Part shown: piece by piece, positions 17,346 through 26,854 of the stretch
Layout: each line of letters starts with the position of its first letter
How positions within the stretch are numbered: the first letter of the stretch is position 1
Assembly (NCBI RefSeq): GCF_030418295.1
Contig: NZ_JAUHQA010000001.1
Span: 2,542,001 to 2,606,000, forward strand
Reading direction: 5' to 3'
DNA from: Demequina muriae
GTDB taxonomy: Bacteria > Actinomycetota > Actinomycetes > Actinomycetales > Demequinaceae
DNA: 64,000 nt
The notes under the pieces: model-generated
Told to the model about the DNA's origin: nothing
What the model saw: only the letters and a program-made list of their open reading frames with translations
Database searches by the model: none
Position numbers and translations under genes: made by a program

Positions 17346-18190
17346 GACAGGGACACCTCGTTCACGATGACGGACTGTGCCGGGCGCCCGTCGGGCTCGC
17401 CTGTGATCGTTCCGGCACTGGCAACGCCCTCCACAATACTCAGACCCTCGACCACCTGCCCGAACACGGTGTACCCGCCGGCGGCGTCAGAGGGGATGGT
17501 GGAGTCCTGGTAGACCACGAAGAACTGACTTCCCATCGACTCGCCGTCGCCGCCGATGCGGGCCATGGCGAGCGTGCCTGCGGGGTAGACGTCATCCTCG
17601 GGGGCGTTCTCGATGGGACCGTAGCGGTAGCTCGGTCCGCCGGTGCCGGTTCCCAGGGGGTCTCCGCATTGCAGCACGTAGATGCCCGCCGTGGTGAGCC
17701 GGTGGCATTCGGTCTGGTCGAAGAAGCCCTCCCCCGACAGTGCGATGAAGCTCGCCACCGCCTGGGGGGCTGCGGCGCCATCGAGTTCGATCACGATGTC
17801 GCCCACGCTGGTGCTCATGCTCGCGGTCCACGTGCGTCCCTCTGCCAGAGAAGGATCAGGTGCCTCGCCCGAGCTCGCCCAGCCGAGCTCGTCGGAGGTG
17901 GGCTCGGCGCCAGGGGTCGATGCGGACGGCTCGGACGTGGTGTCCTCAGCGGAGGGCGCCGCGCTCGGCGTGGCGGCCTCGATGGCCTCGTCGTCCGAGC
18001 CGAGAAGGGTGAGGAGCACCCACACCACGATCGCGACGGCCGCCACCGCTGCGGTGACGATCGCGCCGATGCGCCAGCGGCGGCGGCTCTGCTGACGCGC
18101 CTGGTCGTGCTCGGCATGCTTGCGCTCGAGCGCCTCGCGGCGGCGCTTCTCGTACTCGCGAGCGGCGTTCCTTGAACGCTGGTGCGACAT
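17342..18190 (-). CDS. Membrane-anchored cyclophilin-type peptidyl-prolyl isomerase
   Basis: The 282-residue protein has a basic N terminus (MSHQRSRNAAREYEKRRREA), one TM helix at about residues 40-62, a Ser/Thr/Pro/Glu linker, and a cyclophilin domain with FFDQTECHRLTTAGIYVLQC, GTLAMARIGGD and SQFFVVYQDSTI. It should isomerise prolyl bonds outside the membrane. Several catalytic positions are changed relative to classical cyclophilins (HRL-TT in place of HRV-IPGF), as in other actinobacterial homologues. ATG at 18190 is chosen because the protein then begins with the usual tail. A -10 lies about 50 bases upstream. Confidence 0.9.
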   Translation of the reverse strand: MSHQRSRNAAREYEKRRREALERKHAEHDQARQQSRRRWRIGAIVTAAVAAVAIVVWVLLTLLGSDDEAIEAATPSAAPSAEDTTSEPSASTPGAEPTSDELGWASSGEAPDPSLAEGRTWTASMSTSVGDIVIELDGAAAPQAVASFIALSGEGFFDQTECHRLTTAGIYVLQCGDPLGTGTGGPSYRYGPIENAPEDDVYPAGTLAMARIGGDGESMGSQFFVVYQDSTIPSDAAGGYTVFGQVVEGLSIVEGVASAGTITGEPDGRPAQSVIVNEVSLS

Positions 18191-18239
18191 GGCGACTCCT
18201 CCACGGCGGTGCGGGACGCGGCGCGGCCCTCGGCGCCCC

Positions 18240-18245
18240 AGTCTA
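18240..18245 (-). promoter_or_regulatory. -10 element of the cyclophilin-DUF349 operon
   Basis: On the minus strand TAGACT reads from 18245 to 18240, 50 bases before the cyclophilin ATG. It lies in the divergent gap shared with hisS. Confidence 0.45.
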
Positions 18246-18298
18246 GGAGTCGCGACGAGCGGCACATACCAGCGCTGGCGGGGTGGAACAATGGGGCC

Positions 18299-19633
18299 AT
18301 GGCACGCGTGAGACCCCTGTCCGGATTCCCCGAGTGGACGCCCGCTGAGCGCGTCGTCGAGGCGCAGCTGATCGAGTCGCTGCGCGAGACGTTCCGCCTC
18401 CACGGCTTTGCGGAGATCGAGACGCGCGCGGTCGAGCCGCTGGACCGCCTGGCGGGCAAGTCCGATGCCGCCAAGGAGATCTACACGCTCGGCCGGCTGG
18501 GCGCCGAACCGGACGCGGAGTCCAAGGTGGGACTGCACTTCGACCTGACCGTGCCGTTCGCCCGCTATGTCGAGGAGTTCCAGCACGCCCTCGCCTTCCC
18601 GTTCAAACGGTTCCAGATACAGAAGGTGTGGCGCGGAGAGCGCCCGCAGGAGGGCCGCTACCGCGAGTTCTATCAGGCCGACATCGACGTGGTGGGGCGT
18701 GACACTCTGCCCGCCCATCTCGAGGTGGAGGTCGCCGTCGTGATGGCTCGCGCTCTCGCCGCCCTGCCCGTTCCCGCCGCGACCATGCGCGTCAACAACC
18801 GCCGGCTGGTCGAGGGCTTCTACCGGGGCGTGGGCATCGACGACGTCGCGGGCGCGCTGCGCAGCGTCGACAAGCTCGACAAGATCGGCCCGGACGGCGT
18901 ACGCGTCGAGCTCACCGGCAAGGGCGTGAGCGCCAGCGCGGCCGATGCGGTCCTCGAGCTCGCGCGCATCAGCGCGCCGGACGCGGGATTCGTGGCGGCG
19001 GTCGAGGACCTGTGGGCGACAACTCCCACCATCGACGACGTCGCCGAACCGCAGGCCGAGCTGCGCGAGGGGCTGGCTCAGCTCGTGGCGTTGGTCGAAG
19101 GAGTGAACGCCGCGGTGCCGGACACCGCAGTCGCCGATCTCCGCATCGCGCGGGGGCTCGACTACTACACGGGCTCGGTGTACGAGACGTTCCTGGCGGG
19201 CCACGAGGACCTGGGTTCCATCTGCTCGGGCGGCCGCTACGACTCGCTGGTCGCGGGCGGCGGGTTCCCGGGTGTCGGCATGTCCATCGGCGTGAGCCGC
19301 CTCGTGAGCCGCGTGATCGGCGCGAACCTCGCGCGGGCGTCGCGTGCGGTGCCGTCGGCGGTGCTGGTCGCCGTGACGGACGAGTCGACGCGCCCCGCCT
19401 CGAACGCGATCGCCGACGCTCTGCGTGCGCGAGGCATCGCGACCGAGGTCGCGCCCGCCGCGGCGAAGTTCGGCAAGCAGATCCAGTACGCCGACAGGCG
19501 CGGCATCCCGTTCGTGTGGTTCGCGGATTCCGGCGAGGTCAAGGACATCCGCTCGGGTGATCAGGTCGCGGCTGACCCGGCGAGCTGGGAGCCCCCCGCC
19601 GAGGACGCCCGCCCGCGCATCGTGACGTCCTAA
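18299..19633 (+). CDS. hisS: Histidine--tRNA ligase
   Basis: The 444-residue class II synthetase shows motif 2 (KVWRGERPQEGRYREFYQAD) and the HisRS-specific IARGLDYYTGSVYE and SGGRYDSL. The C-terminal anticodon domain follows. ATG at 18299 is preferred because the protein begins ARVRPLSGFPEW, the usual actinobacterial start. No ribosome binding site is seen. AACAAT sits six bases before the ATG, so a leaderless start is possible. The gene is divergent from the cyclophilin gene. Confidence 0.96.
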   Translation: MARVRPLSGFPEWTPAERVVEAQLIESLRETFRLHGFAEIETRAVEPLDRLAGKSDAAKEIYTLGRLGAEPDAESKVGLHFDLTVPFARYVEEFQHALAFPFKRFQIQKVWRGERPQEGRYREFYQADIDVVGRDTLPAHLEVEVAVVMARALAALPVPAATMRVNNRRLVEGFYRGVGIDDVAGALRSVDKLDKIGPDGVRVELTGKGVSASAADAVLELARISAPDAGFVAAVEDLWATTPTIDDVAEPQAELREGLAQLVALVEGVNAAVPDTAVADLRIARGLDYYTGSVYETFLAGHEDLGSICSGGRYDSLVAGGGFPGVGMSIGVSRLVSRVIGANLARASRAVPSAVLVAVTDESTRPASNAIADALRARGIATEVAPAAAKFGKQIQYADRRGIPFVWFADSGEVKDIRSGDQVAADPASWEPPAEDARPRIVTS

Positions 19634-19661
19634 GCCCCCGCATCGGCCGCCTGCACCCGTC

Positions 19662-19778
19662 CTGTCCGGCACTCACTGTCGCCTAGACGAGGTGGCGGCA
19701 CCCTGTCCGGCACTGGTGTCCACGCGGTGCCGGACGGGAGGTCGAAACATGCTGCAGCCGACAATGAGTGCCGGACAG
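19662..19778. repeat. Nested inverted repeats between hisS and aspS
   Basis: A 20-base outer arm at 19662-19681 and its inverted partner at 19759-19778 match at 19 of 20 positions. Inside them a second pair, CTGTCCGGCAC (19703-19713) and GTGCCGGAC (19727-19735), repeats the core. The word GTCCGGCAC thus occurs four times, two in each orientation, within 117 bases. It may be a REP/BIME-like element, a strong transcription terminator, or the relic of a tiny mobile element. Confidence 0.7.
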
Positions 19779-19819
19779 CGAGGGGGAGCGGGCGCATCGA
19801 GCCTCCGCCGCCGCGCCGC

Positions 19820-19825
19820 TAGACT
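19820..19825 (+). promoter_or_regulatory. -10 element upstream of aspS
   Basis: TAGACT lies 60 bases before the aspS GTG, just downstream of the nested repeats. A ribosome binding site, AGAAAGG, ends seven bases before the start. Confidence 0.5.
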
Positions 19826-19885
19826 CGAACCCACGCTTCCTGCCGTCAACCCCTCGCGCACGCCGCGCGCCAGAAAGGCTCAACT

Positions 19886-21676
19886 GTGCTTCGCACCCAT
19901 CTCGCTGGAAACCTCCGGGCCTCCGACGCCGGAACGACCGTCACACTCGCCGGGTGGGTGGGCCGTCGCCGCGATCACGGGGGAGTGGCATTCATCGACC
20001 TGCGCGACGCGTCCGGCTTCGCCCAGGTGGTGATCCGCGAGGAGGTCGCGCACAGCCTGCGCAACGAGTACGTCATCCAGGTCACCGGGGAGGTGCGCGA
20101 GCGGCCCGAGGGCTCCGCCAACGCCAACCTGCCGTCGGGTGAGATCGAGGTGGTCGTCAGCGACGTCACCATTCTCAACGAATCGGCCCCGCTGCCGATG
20201 CCGGTCGACGAGCATGTGACCGTCGGCGAAGAGGCCCGCCTCAAGCACCGCTACATCGACCTGCGCCGCCCGCAGCCGCGGGCCAACATGGTGCTGCGCT
20301 CGAAGGCCAACCAGGCGGCTCGCCGCGTGCTCGACCGCCACGACTTCCTCGAGATCGAGACGCCCACGCTGACGCGCTCGACCCCCGAGGGTGCACGTGA
20401 CTTCCTGGTGCCTGCTCGGCTCGCACCCGGCTCCTGGTACGCCCTGCCGCAGTCGCCTCAGCTGTTCAAGCAGCTGCTCATGGTGGCCGGCATGGAGCGC
20501 TACTACCAGATCGCCCGCTGCTACCGCGATGAGGACTTCCGCGCGGACCGGCAGCCGGAGTTCACGCAGCTCGACATCGAGATGAGCTTCGTCGACCAGG
20601 ACGACGTCATCGCGCTGGGCGAGGAGATCGTTCGCGAGTTGTGGGCACTGGCCGGTCACGAGATCTCGACGCCCATTCCGCGCATCACCTTCGCCGATGC
20701 GATGGCACGGTTCGGCTCCGACAAGCCGGACCTGCGGTTCGGGCTCGAGCTGACCGAACTCACCGAGTACTTCAAGGACACCCCGTTCCGGGTCTTCCAG
20801 AACGACTACGTAGGCGCCGTCGTCATGCCCGGCGGAGCCGACCAGCCCCGCCGCACGCTCGACGCGTGGCAGGACTGGGCCAAGCAGCGTGGCGCGCGTG
20901 GCCTCGCGTACGTGCTGATCGGCGCGGACGGCGAGCTAACCGGCCCCGTCGCCAAGAACCTCTCCGACGCCGAGCGCGCGGGCCTGGCCGCGGCCGTGGG
21001 CGCAGAGCCCGGCGACTGCGTGTTCTTCGCCGCGGGCAAGCCCGGCCCCTCGCGAGCACTGCTGGGTGCCGCGCGGCTCGAGATCGGCCACCGCGTGGGG
21101 CTCATCGACGAGGACCGCTTCGAGTTCGTGTGGGTCGTGGACGCGCCGCTGTTCAAGGCGGTCGGCGACGACGAGACCGATGACGACGTCGCTGTGGGCT
21201 CCGGTGCGTGGACCGCGGTCCACCACGCCTTCACGTCGCCCAAGCCGGAGTTCCTCGACACCTTCGACACCGACCCCGGCGAGGCGCTCGCCTACGCCTA
21301 CGACATCGTGTGCAACGGTAACGAGATCGGCGGCGGGTCCATTCGTATCCACCGCCAGGACGTGCAGGAGCGGGTCTTCACGGTGATGGGGATCGGCGAG
21401 GAGGAGGCCCAGGAGAAGTTCGGGTTCCTGCTCGAGGCGTTCTCGTTCGGCGCGCCGCCTCACGGCGGCATCGCGTTCGGCTGGGACCGTGTGGTCGCGC
21501 TGCTGGCGGGCGCGGACTCGATCCGCGATGTCATCGCCTTCCCCAAGTCCGGCGGCGGCTATGACCCGCTCACCGCGGCGCCTGCGCCCATCACGCCGGA
21601 GCAGCGCGCCGAGGCCGGAGTGGACTTCGTGGCGGAGACCGGTGACGAGTCGGTGGCCGAGGAGGCCGTTCGCTAG
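19886..21676 (+). CDS. aspS: Aspartate--tRNA ligase
   Basis: This is a 596-residue bacterial-type AspRS. The N-terminal OB anticodon domain ([20 protein letters not shown]) is followed by the class II core with motif 2 ([19 protein letters not shown]). The GAD insertion domain is about residues 290-420, and motif 3 is [17 protein letters not shown] at 19886 is supported by AGAAAGG. Whether it also charges tRNA-Asn cannot be judged here. A 7-bp hairpin follows the stop. Confidence 0.97.
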   Translation: MLRTHLAGNLRASDAGTTVTLAGWVGRRRDHGGVAFIDLRDASGFAQVVIREEVAHSLRNEYVIQVTGEVRERPEGSANANLPSGEIEVVVSDVTILNESAPLPMPVDEHVTVGEEARLKHRYIDLRRPQPRANMVLRSKANQAARRVLDRHDFLEIETPTLTRSTPEGARDFLVPARLAPGSWYALPQSPQLFKQLLMVAGMERYYQIARCYRDEDFRADRQPEFTQLDIEMSFVDQDDVIALGEEIVRELWALAGHEISTPIPRITFADAMARFGSDKPDLRFGLELTELTEYFKDTPFRVFQNDYVGAVVMPGGADQPRRTLDAWQDWAKQRGARGLAYVLIGADGELTGPVAKNLSDAERAGLAAAVGAEPGDCVFFAAGKPGPSRALLGAARLEIGHRVGLIDEDRFEFVWVVDAPLFKAVGDDETDDDVAVGSGAWTAVHHAFTSPKPEFLDTFDTDPGEALAYAYDIVCNGNEIGGGSIRIHRQDVQERVFTVMGIGEEEAQEKFGFLLEAFSFGAPPHGGIAFGWDRVVALLAGADSIRDVIAFPKSGGGYDPLTAAPAPITPEQRAEAGVDFVAETGDESVAEEAVR

Positions 21677-21690
21677 GACGGTCGCGGCGG

Positions 21691-21709
21691 CGCGCGGGAG
21701 GACCGCGCG
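21691..21709 (+). terminator. Hairpin after aspS
   Basis: CGCGCGG and CCGCGCG form a perfect 7-bp stem around the loop GAGGA, 15 bases after the aspS stop. There is no U run, which is common in high-G+C terminators. Confidence 0.55.
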
Positions 21710-21902
21710 TGCCGCGTGCAGAGGGCTCCGTCGTGCGCGATATCTCACTCGGCGAGCTTCTCTGAGTGTTTCTGAGGAAGACGTTGTGTCCGGTTTGTTA
21801 GCCTGCGATGGCAGGGTGCCGAGTCGCGGATGCTTCACCGTCGGTGGCAGAGCGTGGCAAGGCGCCAACGATGAGCTGCAAGCGATCCCCGGGAGAGACA
21901 CC

Positions 21903-22952
21903 ATGACGACCACCACTCAAGGCCAAGTCCGAAGGCGTGGCTCTGCGATGGCGGTTGCGGTCGCTGTCGCGTTGACGGCCGTGTGGCCGACCGCGGCCAG
22001 CGCCGCGGCTGCGGACTCCGCCGCGACCACATCGGTGGCGAGCACTGAGGCTGCCTCCATGGTTCCGTCCGGCATCGATGCCGGCTTCGACGACTACGTC
22101 TGGGTCAGTTCGACGAAGGTCGACTTCCGAGCGGGCGCTTCACCCTCGTCGTCAGTCCGCGCCACCGCCCACCAGGACTCGCGCATCCTCGCCACCGGCC
22201 AGCAGAAGGGCGGATGGCGAGAGTTCAAGGTGAGGGGCGTCTACGGTTGGGCGCCTGCCAGCCACTTCACCCATCGCAAGCCTGCGTGGGATCCGATCTG
22301 GGTGACTGTCACCTCGAGAACGCTCCATCTGCGCTTCTTCCCGGGCGTCTCGAGCACGGTCGAGACCACCGCCTACAAGGGTGACCGAGGCATGTTCACG
22401 GGTGTGGAGCGTGGCGGCTGGTGGGAGCTCAAGATCAACGGCCAGTACTCGTGGACCCCCGCGCAGTACGTGTCGGTGGGCGGCTTCTACTCCCCGAGCA
22501 AGGCGATTGAAGTGGGAAAGTCGCAGGTGGGCTACCGGGAGCCGTCGTGGCGGAACAACAAGTACAACGACTGGATCAACGGCAACGAGGCGTGGTGCAG
22601 CGTCTTCGTGTCGTGGGTCTACGGGCACTCCGGCTACGCCGCGGGAGTGCCGAAGCGTAAGCACTTCGACGACTACTTCGCCGATCTGCGCCGCGCCGGC
22701 GTCCTCGACTACAGCCCTCAGACGAGCGAGCTGCGGAAGGGCGACGTCGTGCTGATGGACTGGGGCCGCAGCGGGGGACCGTCGCACACCGGGATCGTGG
22801 ATCGCGTCTCCGGCGACACGCTCTGGCTGGTCGAGGGCAACACCACCGATGGCACCGGCAACAGTGAGCGCGGCGTCTTCTACCGGCAGCGAGGGATCGT
22901 GAGCGTCTACGCGTGGTACCGCCCCTCGGACTACGCGCTGGCGACTCACTAG
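21903..22952 (+). CDS. Secreted SH3-CHAP domain protein, probable peptidoglycan hydrolase
   Basis: The 349-residue protein has a signal peptide (basic start, hydrophobic core AMAVAVAVALTAVWPTA, AXA site near SAAAA). Two SH3-like cell-wall-binding repeats follow, about residues 60-120 and 130-195 (each ending GWAPASHF or SWTPAQYV). A C-terminal CHAP domain has the catalytic Cys in EAWCSVFVSWVY and the His in GGPSHTGIVD. It likely cleaves peptide bonds in peptidoglycan. GGGAGAGA precedes the ATG. The 226-base upstream region has no gene and no riboswitch I could recognise. Confidence 0.85.
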   Translation: MTTTTQGQVRRRGSAMAVAVAVALTAVWPTAASAAAADSAATTSVASTEAASMVPSGIDAGFDDYVWVSSTKVDFRAGASPSSSVRATAHQDSRILATGQQKGGWREFKVRGVYGWAPASHFTHRKPAWDPIWVTVTSRTLHLRFFPGVSSTVETTAYKGDRGMFTGVERGGWWELKINGQYSWTPAQYVSVGGFYSPSKAIEVGKSQVGYREPSWRNNKYNDWINGNEAWCSVFVSWVYGHSGYAAGVPKRKHFDDYFADLRRAGVLDYSPQTSELRKGDVVLMDWGRSGGPSHTGIVDRVSGDTLWLVEGNTTDGTGNSERGVFYRQRGIVSVYAWYRPSDYALATH

Positions 22953-22961
22953 GGCTTCGGA

Positions 22962-22980
22962 TCCCGCGCCCCGCGCGGGA
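22962..22980 (+). terminator. Hairpin after the SH3-CHAP gene
   Basis: TCCCGCGC and GCGCGGGA form a perfect 8-bp stem with the loop CCC, ten bases after the stop codon. The rest of the gap to the next gene (up to 23231) holds an 11-base palindrome, GTGTGTCACAC (23035-23045), and a possible -10, TATCAT (23095-23100). Confidence 0.6.
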
Positions 22981-23231
22981 CGGGTGGCTCGCCCGGCGGG
23001 GCGGACGGGATCGGCGCCGCTGGTCGCGAGTGCGGTGTGTCACACGGCGCGGTCGCGCGCGCTCACTGAGCGGAGATCCGTGACCGGCGAGGGATATCAT
23101 CGAGACCCTTGAGTGTCTCGGAAGGGGTGCCTCGTTCACGTCACCGTCGATCTGCCAATGGGGTGCCACGGCCTCCGCCGTGCGGTCGCGCCCGGGCCCC
23201 GCGCGTCCATCGCTTCCTGGCCCGTGACCCC

Positions 23232-25319
23232 ATGACCAGCGCAACCGTCTCCGAGCGGGACGACCGCGACGACGACGAGTCCGCAAGCGGCCCGCGGGTC
23301 GCGAGCCCCGTCAGTGAGACGCCCCGGAACGTCCTCGCAGGTGTGACGACCAGTGCCGACGAGCGACTTCGCCTCGAGACCTGTGCGCGCGAGCGCATTC
23401 GCGTCCCCGGGGCCATTCAGTCGTACGGCGCACTGCTGAGCGTCGACCTGGCGACCTTCACGGTGCTGCAGGCGTCGGAGAACGCCATCGACGTCCTCGG
23501 TGTCGACACTGACGCGCTCATCGGCGCCCGTGTGGCCGACCTCGCAGGGCAGGATGTCGTGGAGCGTTGTCTGGCGATCGTGCAGCACCGGGGTCTCGCC
23601 GCCAACCCCGTCGCAGCGCAGATCGATGGGCGACGCTTCGACGTGATCATCCACGAGGCCGACGGGGTGGGCATCGTAGAGTTCGAGCCCGAACTCGCCG
23701 GTGAGTATTCGGCCGCGACCGTGCACGCCGCGATCCACCGGTTGAGCGCCGCGGCGACGGTGCCCGAGATCTACGCGCAGACCGCCATCGAGCTCCGTCA
23801 CCTGACGGGGTATGACCGCGTGGTGGTCTACAGATTCCACCCGGACGGGCATGGGGAGGTCGTCGCGGAGGACCTGGAGGACGGCATGGAGCCGTATCTG
23901 GGTCTGCACTTCCCAGCGTCGGACATTCCCGCTCAGGCCCGCCAGCTGTACGTCTCCAAGCTCACTCGCGCGATCGTGCTCGACGACGCGCCGCCAGCAC
24001 CACTGGCGCCAGCCCTCAACCCGCTGACCGGCCAGCCGCTCGACCTCGGTCATGCGGAACTGCGCAGCGTGTCGCCTGACCACGTGCAATTCATGAGGAA
24101 CATGGGCCAGGTATCGACCATCTCGCTGTCCCTGGTGCACGGTGATGCGCTCATCGGCATGATCACCTGTGCTCACCGGACGACCCGGCGCCTCCCGTAC
24201 CTGCTGCGGGAGGGATTTGCCGTGCTCGCCCGTCAGGTGTCCATGCAGCTGGGCACGGCGGCAGAGATCGAGCGGCTGACCCGCATCGACGCGGTCCGCA
24301 CGGTCCGCGCCAGCCTCGCTCGCCAGGTGAAGTCGAGCGACGACCTGAGCTCCGCGTTGATCGAAGGCGAGTTCACGCTGCTCGACCTGATCCCCGCGGA
24401 CGGCGCCACGCTGCATGTCGACGGGGCCTCGACCTCGATCGGAGAGGCGCCCGCTGCCATGATCGGGCCTGAGCTCCTCGCTGAGCTCACTGGAGCGGAG
24501 GCGGCGACGGTGGTATCGGACGCGGTGAGCGTCGACTACCCGCGGCTGCACTCGCTCATGCCTGACATCGCCGGAGTGCTGGTGGTGCCCTTCGGCGCTG
24601 ATGGCGACTACCTGGCGTGGTTCAGAAAGGAGACGGTGGCGACCGTCCGATGGTTGGGGGACCAGTCGTCGGCGAACCGCGTCACGCCGCTGACTCCGCG
24701 CACCTCCTTCGCCGCGTGGAGTGAGAGCGTCGCGGGCAAGTCGACGCCGTGGGACCGGCTGGCCCTCCTGGAGGCGTCTGAGATCCGCCACGATCTCAAC
24801 GCCGCACTCCTGCGAGCCGCCGAATCTGCCCTTGCGCGCGTCGCACTCCACGATCCTCTGACCGGGCTTCCGAACCGCCGTCTTCTTGGGGACCGCCTGG
24901 AACAGGCGATGTCCACCCTGGAGCGGGACGCCCCGGTGGCGCTGCTCTTCGCCGACCTGGACAGCTTCAAGCAGATCAACGACTCGGAGGGCCACGGGGC
25001 CGGCGACGCGGTGATCATCGCGGCAGCGGGCATCATCCGCGAGACGATCCGCAGCCAGGACACGGTGGCGCGCATCGGCGGGGATGAGTTCGTGGTCGTC
25101 TGCGAAGGTGCCGGCCGCGTCGAGGCCGAAGCCGCGGCCCAGCGCATCGTCGAGGCCTTCACCGCGCCGTTGGTGGTCCAGGGCTCGCAGTACCAGGTGG
25201 GCGTGTCGATCGGCATCGCGATCGCGGCACCCGGGCAGGAGCCGGACGACCTCCTGCGCGCGGCCGATGCGGCGATGTATCGCGCCAAAGAGGGTGGCAG
25301 AGGTCGGGCCTCCTACTAG
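23232..25319 (+). CDS. Bacteriophytochrome with GGDEF output (light-regulated diguanylate cyclase)
   Basis: This is a 695-residue sensor. The PAS domain begins [20 protein letters not shown], with Cys51 at the position that binds biliverdin in bacteriophytochromes. The GAF domain holds [12 protein letters not shown] (Asp231) and the later [15 protein letters not shown]. The PHY domain holds YLAWFRKE and the tongue motif PRTSFAAW. The C terminus is a diguanylate cyclase with intact GGDEF (616-620) and the inhibitory site RSQD five residues earlier. No EAL domain is present. It should switch c-di-GMP synthesis with red/far-red light. No heme oxygenase gene lies in this window. ATG at 23232 is a moderate-confidence start: a TTG at 23109 is open in frame but adds an unlikely Arg/Pro-rich stretch. 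Confidence 0.92.
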   Translation: MTSATVSERDDRDDDESASGPRVASPVSETPRNVLAGVTTSADERLRLETCARERIRVPGAIQSYGALLSVDLATFTVLQASENAIDVLGVDTDALIGARVADLAGQDVVERCLAIVQHRGLAANPVAAQIDGRRFDVIIHEADGVGIVEFEPELAGEYSAATVHAAIHRLSAAATVPEIYAQTAIELRHLTGYDRVVVYRFHPDGHGEVVAEDLEDGMEPYLGLHFPASDIPAQARQLYVSKLTRAIVLDDAPPAPLAPALNPLTGQPLDLGHAELRSVSPDHVQFMRNMGQVSTISLSLVHGDALIGMITCAHRTTRRLPYLLREGFAVLARQVSMQLGTAAEIERLTRIDAVRTVRASLARQVKSSDDLSSALIEGEFTLLDLIPADGATLHVDGASTSIGEAPAAMIGPELLAELTGAEAATVVSDAVSVDYPRLHSLMPDIAGVLVVPFGADGDYLAWFRKETVATVRWLGDQSSANRVTPLTPRTSFAAWSESVAGKSTPWDRLALLEASEIRHDLNAALLRAAESALARVALHDPLTGLPNRRLLGDRLEQAMSTLERDAPVALLFADLDSFKQINDSEGHGAGDAVIIAAAGIIRETIRSQDTVARIGGDEFVVVCEGAGRVEAEAAAQRIVEAFTAPLVVQGSQYQVGVSIGIAIAAPGQEPDDLLRAADAAMYRAKEGGRGRASY

Positions 25320-25323
25320 TCCG

Positions 25324-25335
25324 TACGCTGATGGC
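25324..25335 (+). promoter_or_regulatory. Possible leaderless promoter of rarA
   Basis: TACGCT (25324-25329) ends six bases before the rarA ATG, and no ribosome binding site is present. The identical hexamer and spacing precede aroQ. No -35 match is evident. Confidence 0.4.
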
Positions 25336-26682
25336 ATGGACCTCTTCGAATCGACTGAGCGCACCGGCACGGGCGTTCCCGAGGCGGGGCCGAACGCACC
25401 CCTCGCGGTGCGGATGCGCCCCCGCACGCTCGACGAGGTCGTGGGCCAGTCTCACCTGCTGACGGACGGCGCTCCGCTGCGGCGGCTGGTGCAGGAGGGA
25501 TCGTCCGCCACCTCGGTGATTCTGTGGGGTCCGCCTGGCACGGGCAAGACGACCCTCGCGTACCTCGTCGCGGGCAACCGGCCATTCGTCGAGCTGTCGG
25601 CGGTCACGGCGGGCATCAAGGACGTGCGCGCGGTGATCGATGCGTCGCGACGTCGAGTGACCACGGGCGAGCGCGAGACCGTGCTGTTCATCGACGAGAT
25701 CCATCGCTTCACGCGCACCCAGCAGGACGCGCTGCTGCCGGCCGTCGAGAACCGGTGGGTCACGCTCATCGGCGCCACGACCGAGAACCCGAGCTTCTCC
25801 GTGGTGGGGCCGCTGCTGTCCCGGTCGCTGCTGCTGACGCTGCAGCCCCTCACGAGCGACGACCTCGGCGCGCTGCTCGACCGCGCGGTCGCCGACGAGC
25901 GCGGGCTGGGAGGCCGGGTCGCCTTGGCCCCCGAGGCGCGTGCCCACATGCTGCGGGTGGCAGGGGCCGATGCGCGCAAGGCTCTGACTCTTCTCGAAGC
26001 GGTGGCCGATGCGGCCATGAGTGCCGGGGGAGACCCACCCACCATCTCGGGCGAGCTGACCGAGCGGGCGATGGATTCGGCGCTCGTCGCGTACGACAAG
26101 TCGGGCGACCAGCACTACGACGTGATCAGCGCCTTCATCAAGTCGGTGCGCGGCTCGGACGTCGACGCGTCGCTGCACTATCTGGCGCGCATGATCGTGG
26201 CGGGGGAGGACCCGCGATTCCTCGCGCGACGGCTGGTGATCCTCGCCTCGGAGGATGTCGGACTCGCGGACCCCCAGGCGCTCGTGCTCGCGCAGGCCGC
26301 CGCGGACGCCGTGAGCTTCATCGGCATGCCGGAGGGACGCATCCCCCTGGCCGAGGCGACGGCATACCTGGCGACGGCGCCCAAGTCGAACCGGGCGTAC
26401 GCGGCCATCAACGCCGCGATCGCGGATGTGAAGGCGGGCAAGGCTGGTGTGGTGCCGACCCACCTCAGGGACGCGCACTACTCCGGGGCGGAGCGGCTCG
26501 GCCACGGCACGAGCTACGAGTACTCGCACGACGCTCCTGGCGGCGTCGCCGCGCAGGAGTACCTGCCCGATTCGCTCCAGGGCGCGCGCTACTACCGACC
26601 CACCGAGTTCGGCTTCGAACGCACGCTGTCGGAGCGCCTCACCCGCATTCGCGAGATGCTCGGGCGCGGCACCGGTGCATGA
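25336..26682 (+). CDS. rarA: Replication-associated recombination protein A (MgsA/RarA AAA+ ATPase)
   Basis: This 448-residue clamp-loader-like AAA+ protein has [20 protein letters not shown], Walker [10 protein letters not shown], Walker [10 protein letters not shown], sensor [10 protein letters not shown], and the C-terminal tetramerisation region ([18 protein letters not shown]). It acts at stalled replication forks. It lies between the phytochrome gene and rpsD, and rarA-rpsD-alaS-ruvX-mltG-aroE is a widely conserved actinobacterial order. Confidence 0.95.
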   Translation: MDLFESTERTGTGVPEAGPNAPLAVRMRPRTLDEVVGQSHLLTDGAPLRRLVQEGSSATSVILWGPPGTGKTTLAYLVAGNRPFVELSAVTAGIKDVRAVIDASRRRVTTGERETVLFIDEIHRFTRTQQDALLPAVENRWVTLIGATTENPSFSVVGPLLSRSLLLTLQPLTSDDLGALLDRAVADERGLGGRVALAPEARAHMLRVAGADARKALTLLEAVADAAMSAGGDPPTISGELTERAMDSALVAYDKSGDQHYDVISAFIKSVRGSDVDASLHYLARMIVAGEDPRFLARRLVILASEDVGLADPQALVLAQAAADAVSFIGMPEGRIPLAEATAYLATAPKSNRAYAAINAAIADVKAGKAGVVPTHLRDAHYSGAERLGHGTSYEYSHDAPGGVAAQEYLPDSLQGARYYRPTEFGFERTLSERLTRIREMLGRGTGA

Positions 26683-26737
26683 CGGCGCGCGTGACACCCG
26701 CATCGGCCGCACTACCGCGCTGGCTCGCGTGCTCTGT

Positions 26738-26782
26738 TAGTATTGGTGAGCCCTCGCGGACGGTTGGCTGCTGTCTCCGCGA
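26738..26782 (+). promoter_or_regulatory. rpsD promoter and leader hairpin
   Basis: TAGTAT (26738-26743) is a good -10. A perfect 7-bp stem follows at once in the leader, TCGCGGA (26754-26760) with TCCGCGA (26776-26782). The 5' leader to the TTG start would be about 105 bases. Ribosomal protein S4 represses its own mRNA in other bacteria. Whether this hairpin has that role is speculative. Confidence 0.4.
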
Positions 26783-26854
26783 CCACACAAACGTATGGCA
26801 GACGAACACGCCTCGGCGCGTTCAACACCGGCTCCAGACTCCAAAGGATCTATT

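Noticed and set aside
18191..18298. T-box leaders for hisS, aspS or alaS
   Set aside because: No AGGGTGGNACCGCG-like sequence lies in the gaps before these synthetase genes.
17342..19672. One long minus-strand frame running from the cyclophilin gene through hisS
   Set aside because: Beyond 18190 the frame is the antisense shadow of hisS. The cyclophilin has a natural ATG at 18190 with a -10 upstream.
21677..21902. Possible c-di-AMP (ydaO-type) riboswitch before the SH3-CHAP gene
   Set aside because: Such riboswitches often precede actinobacterial wall hydrolases, but I could not find the conserved GGGGGA/GGGGTGAA blocks or the late conserved helix in this leader.
23109..23231. TTG start giving a 41-residue longer phytochrome
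   Set aside because: The added stretch is Arg/Pro-rich and unlike phytochrome N termini. ATG 23232 gives a better protein, although TATCAT eight bases before the TTG is a plausible -10.
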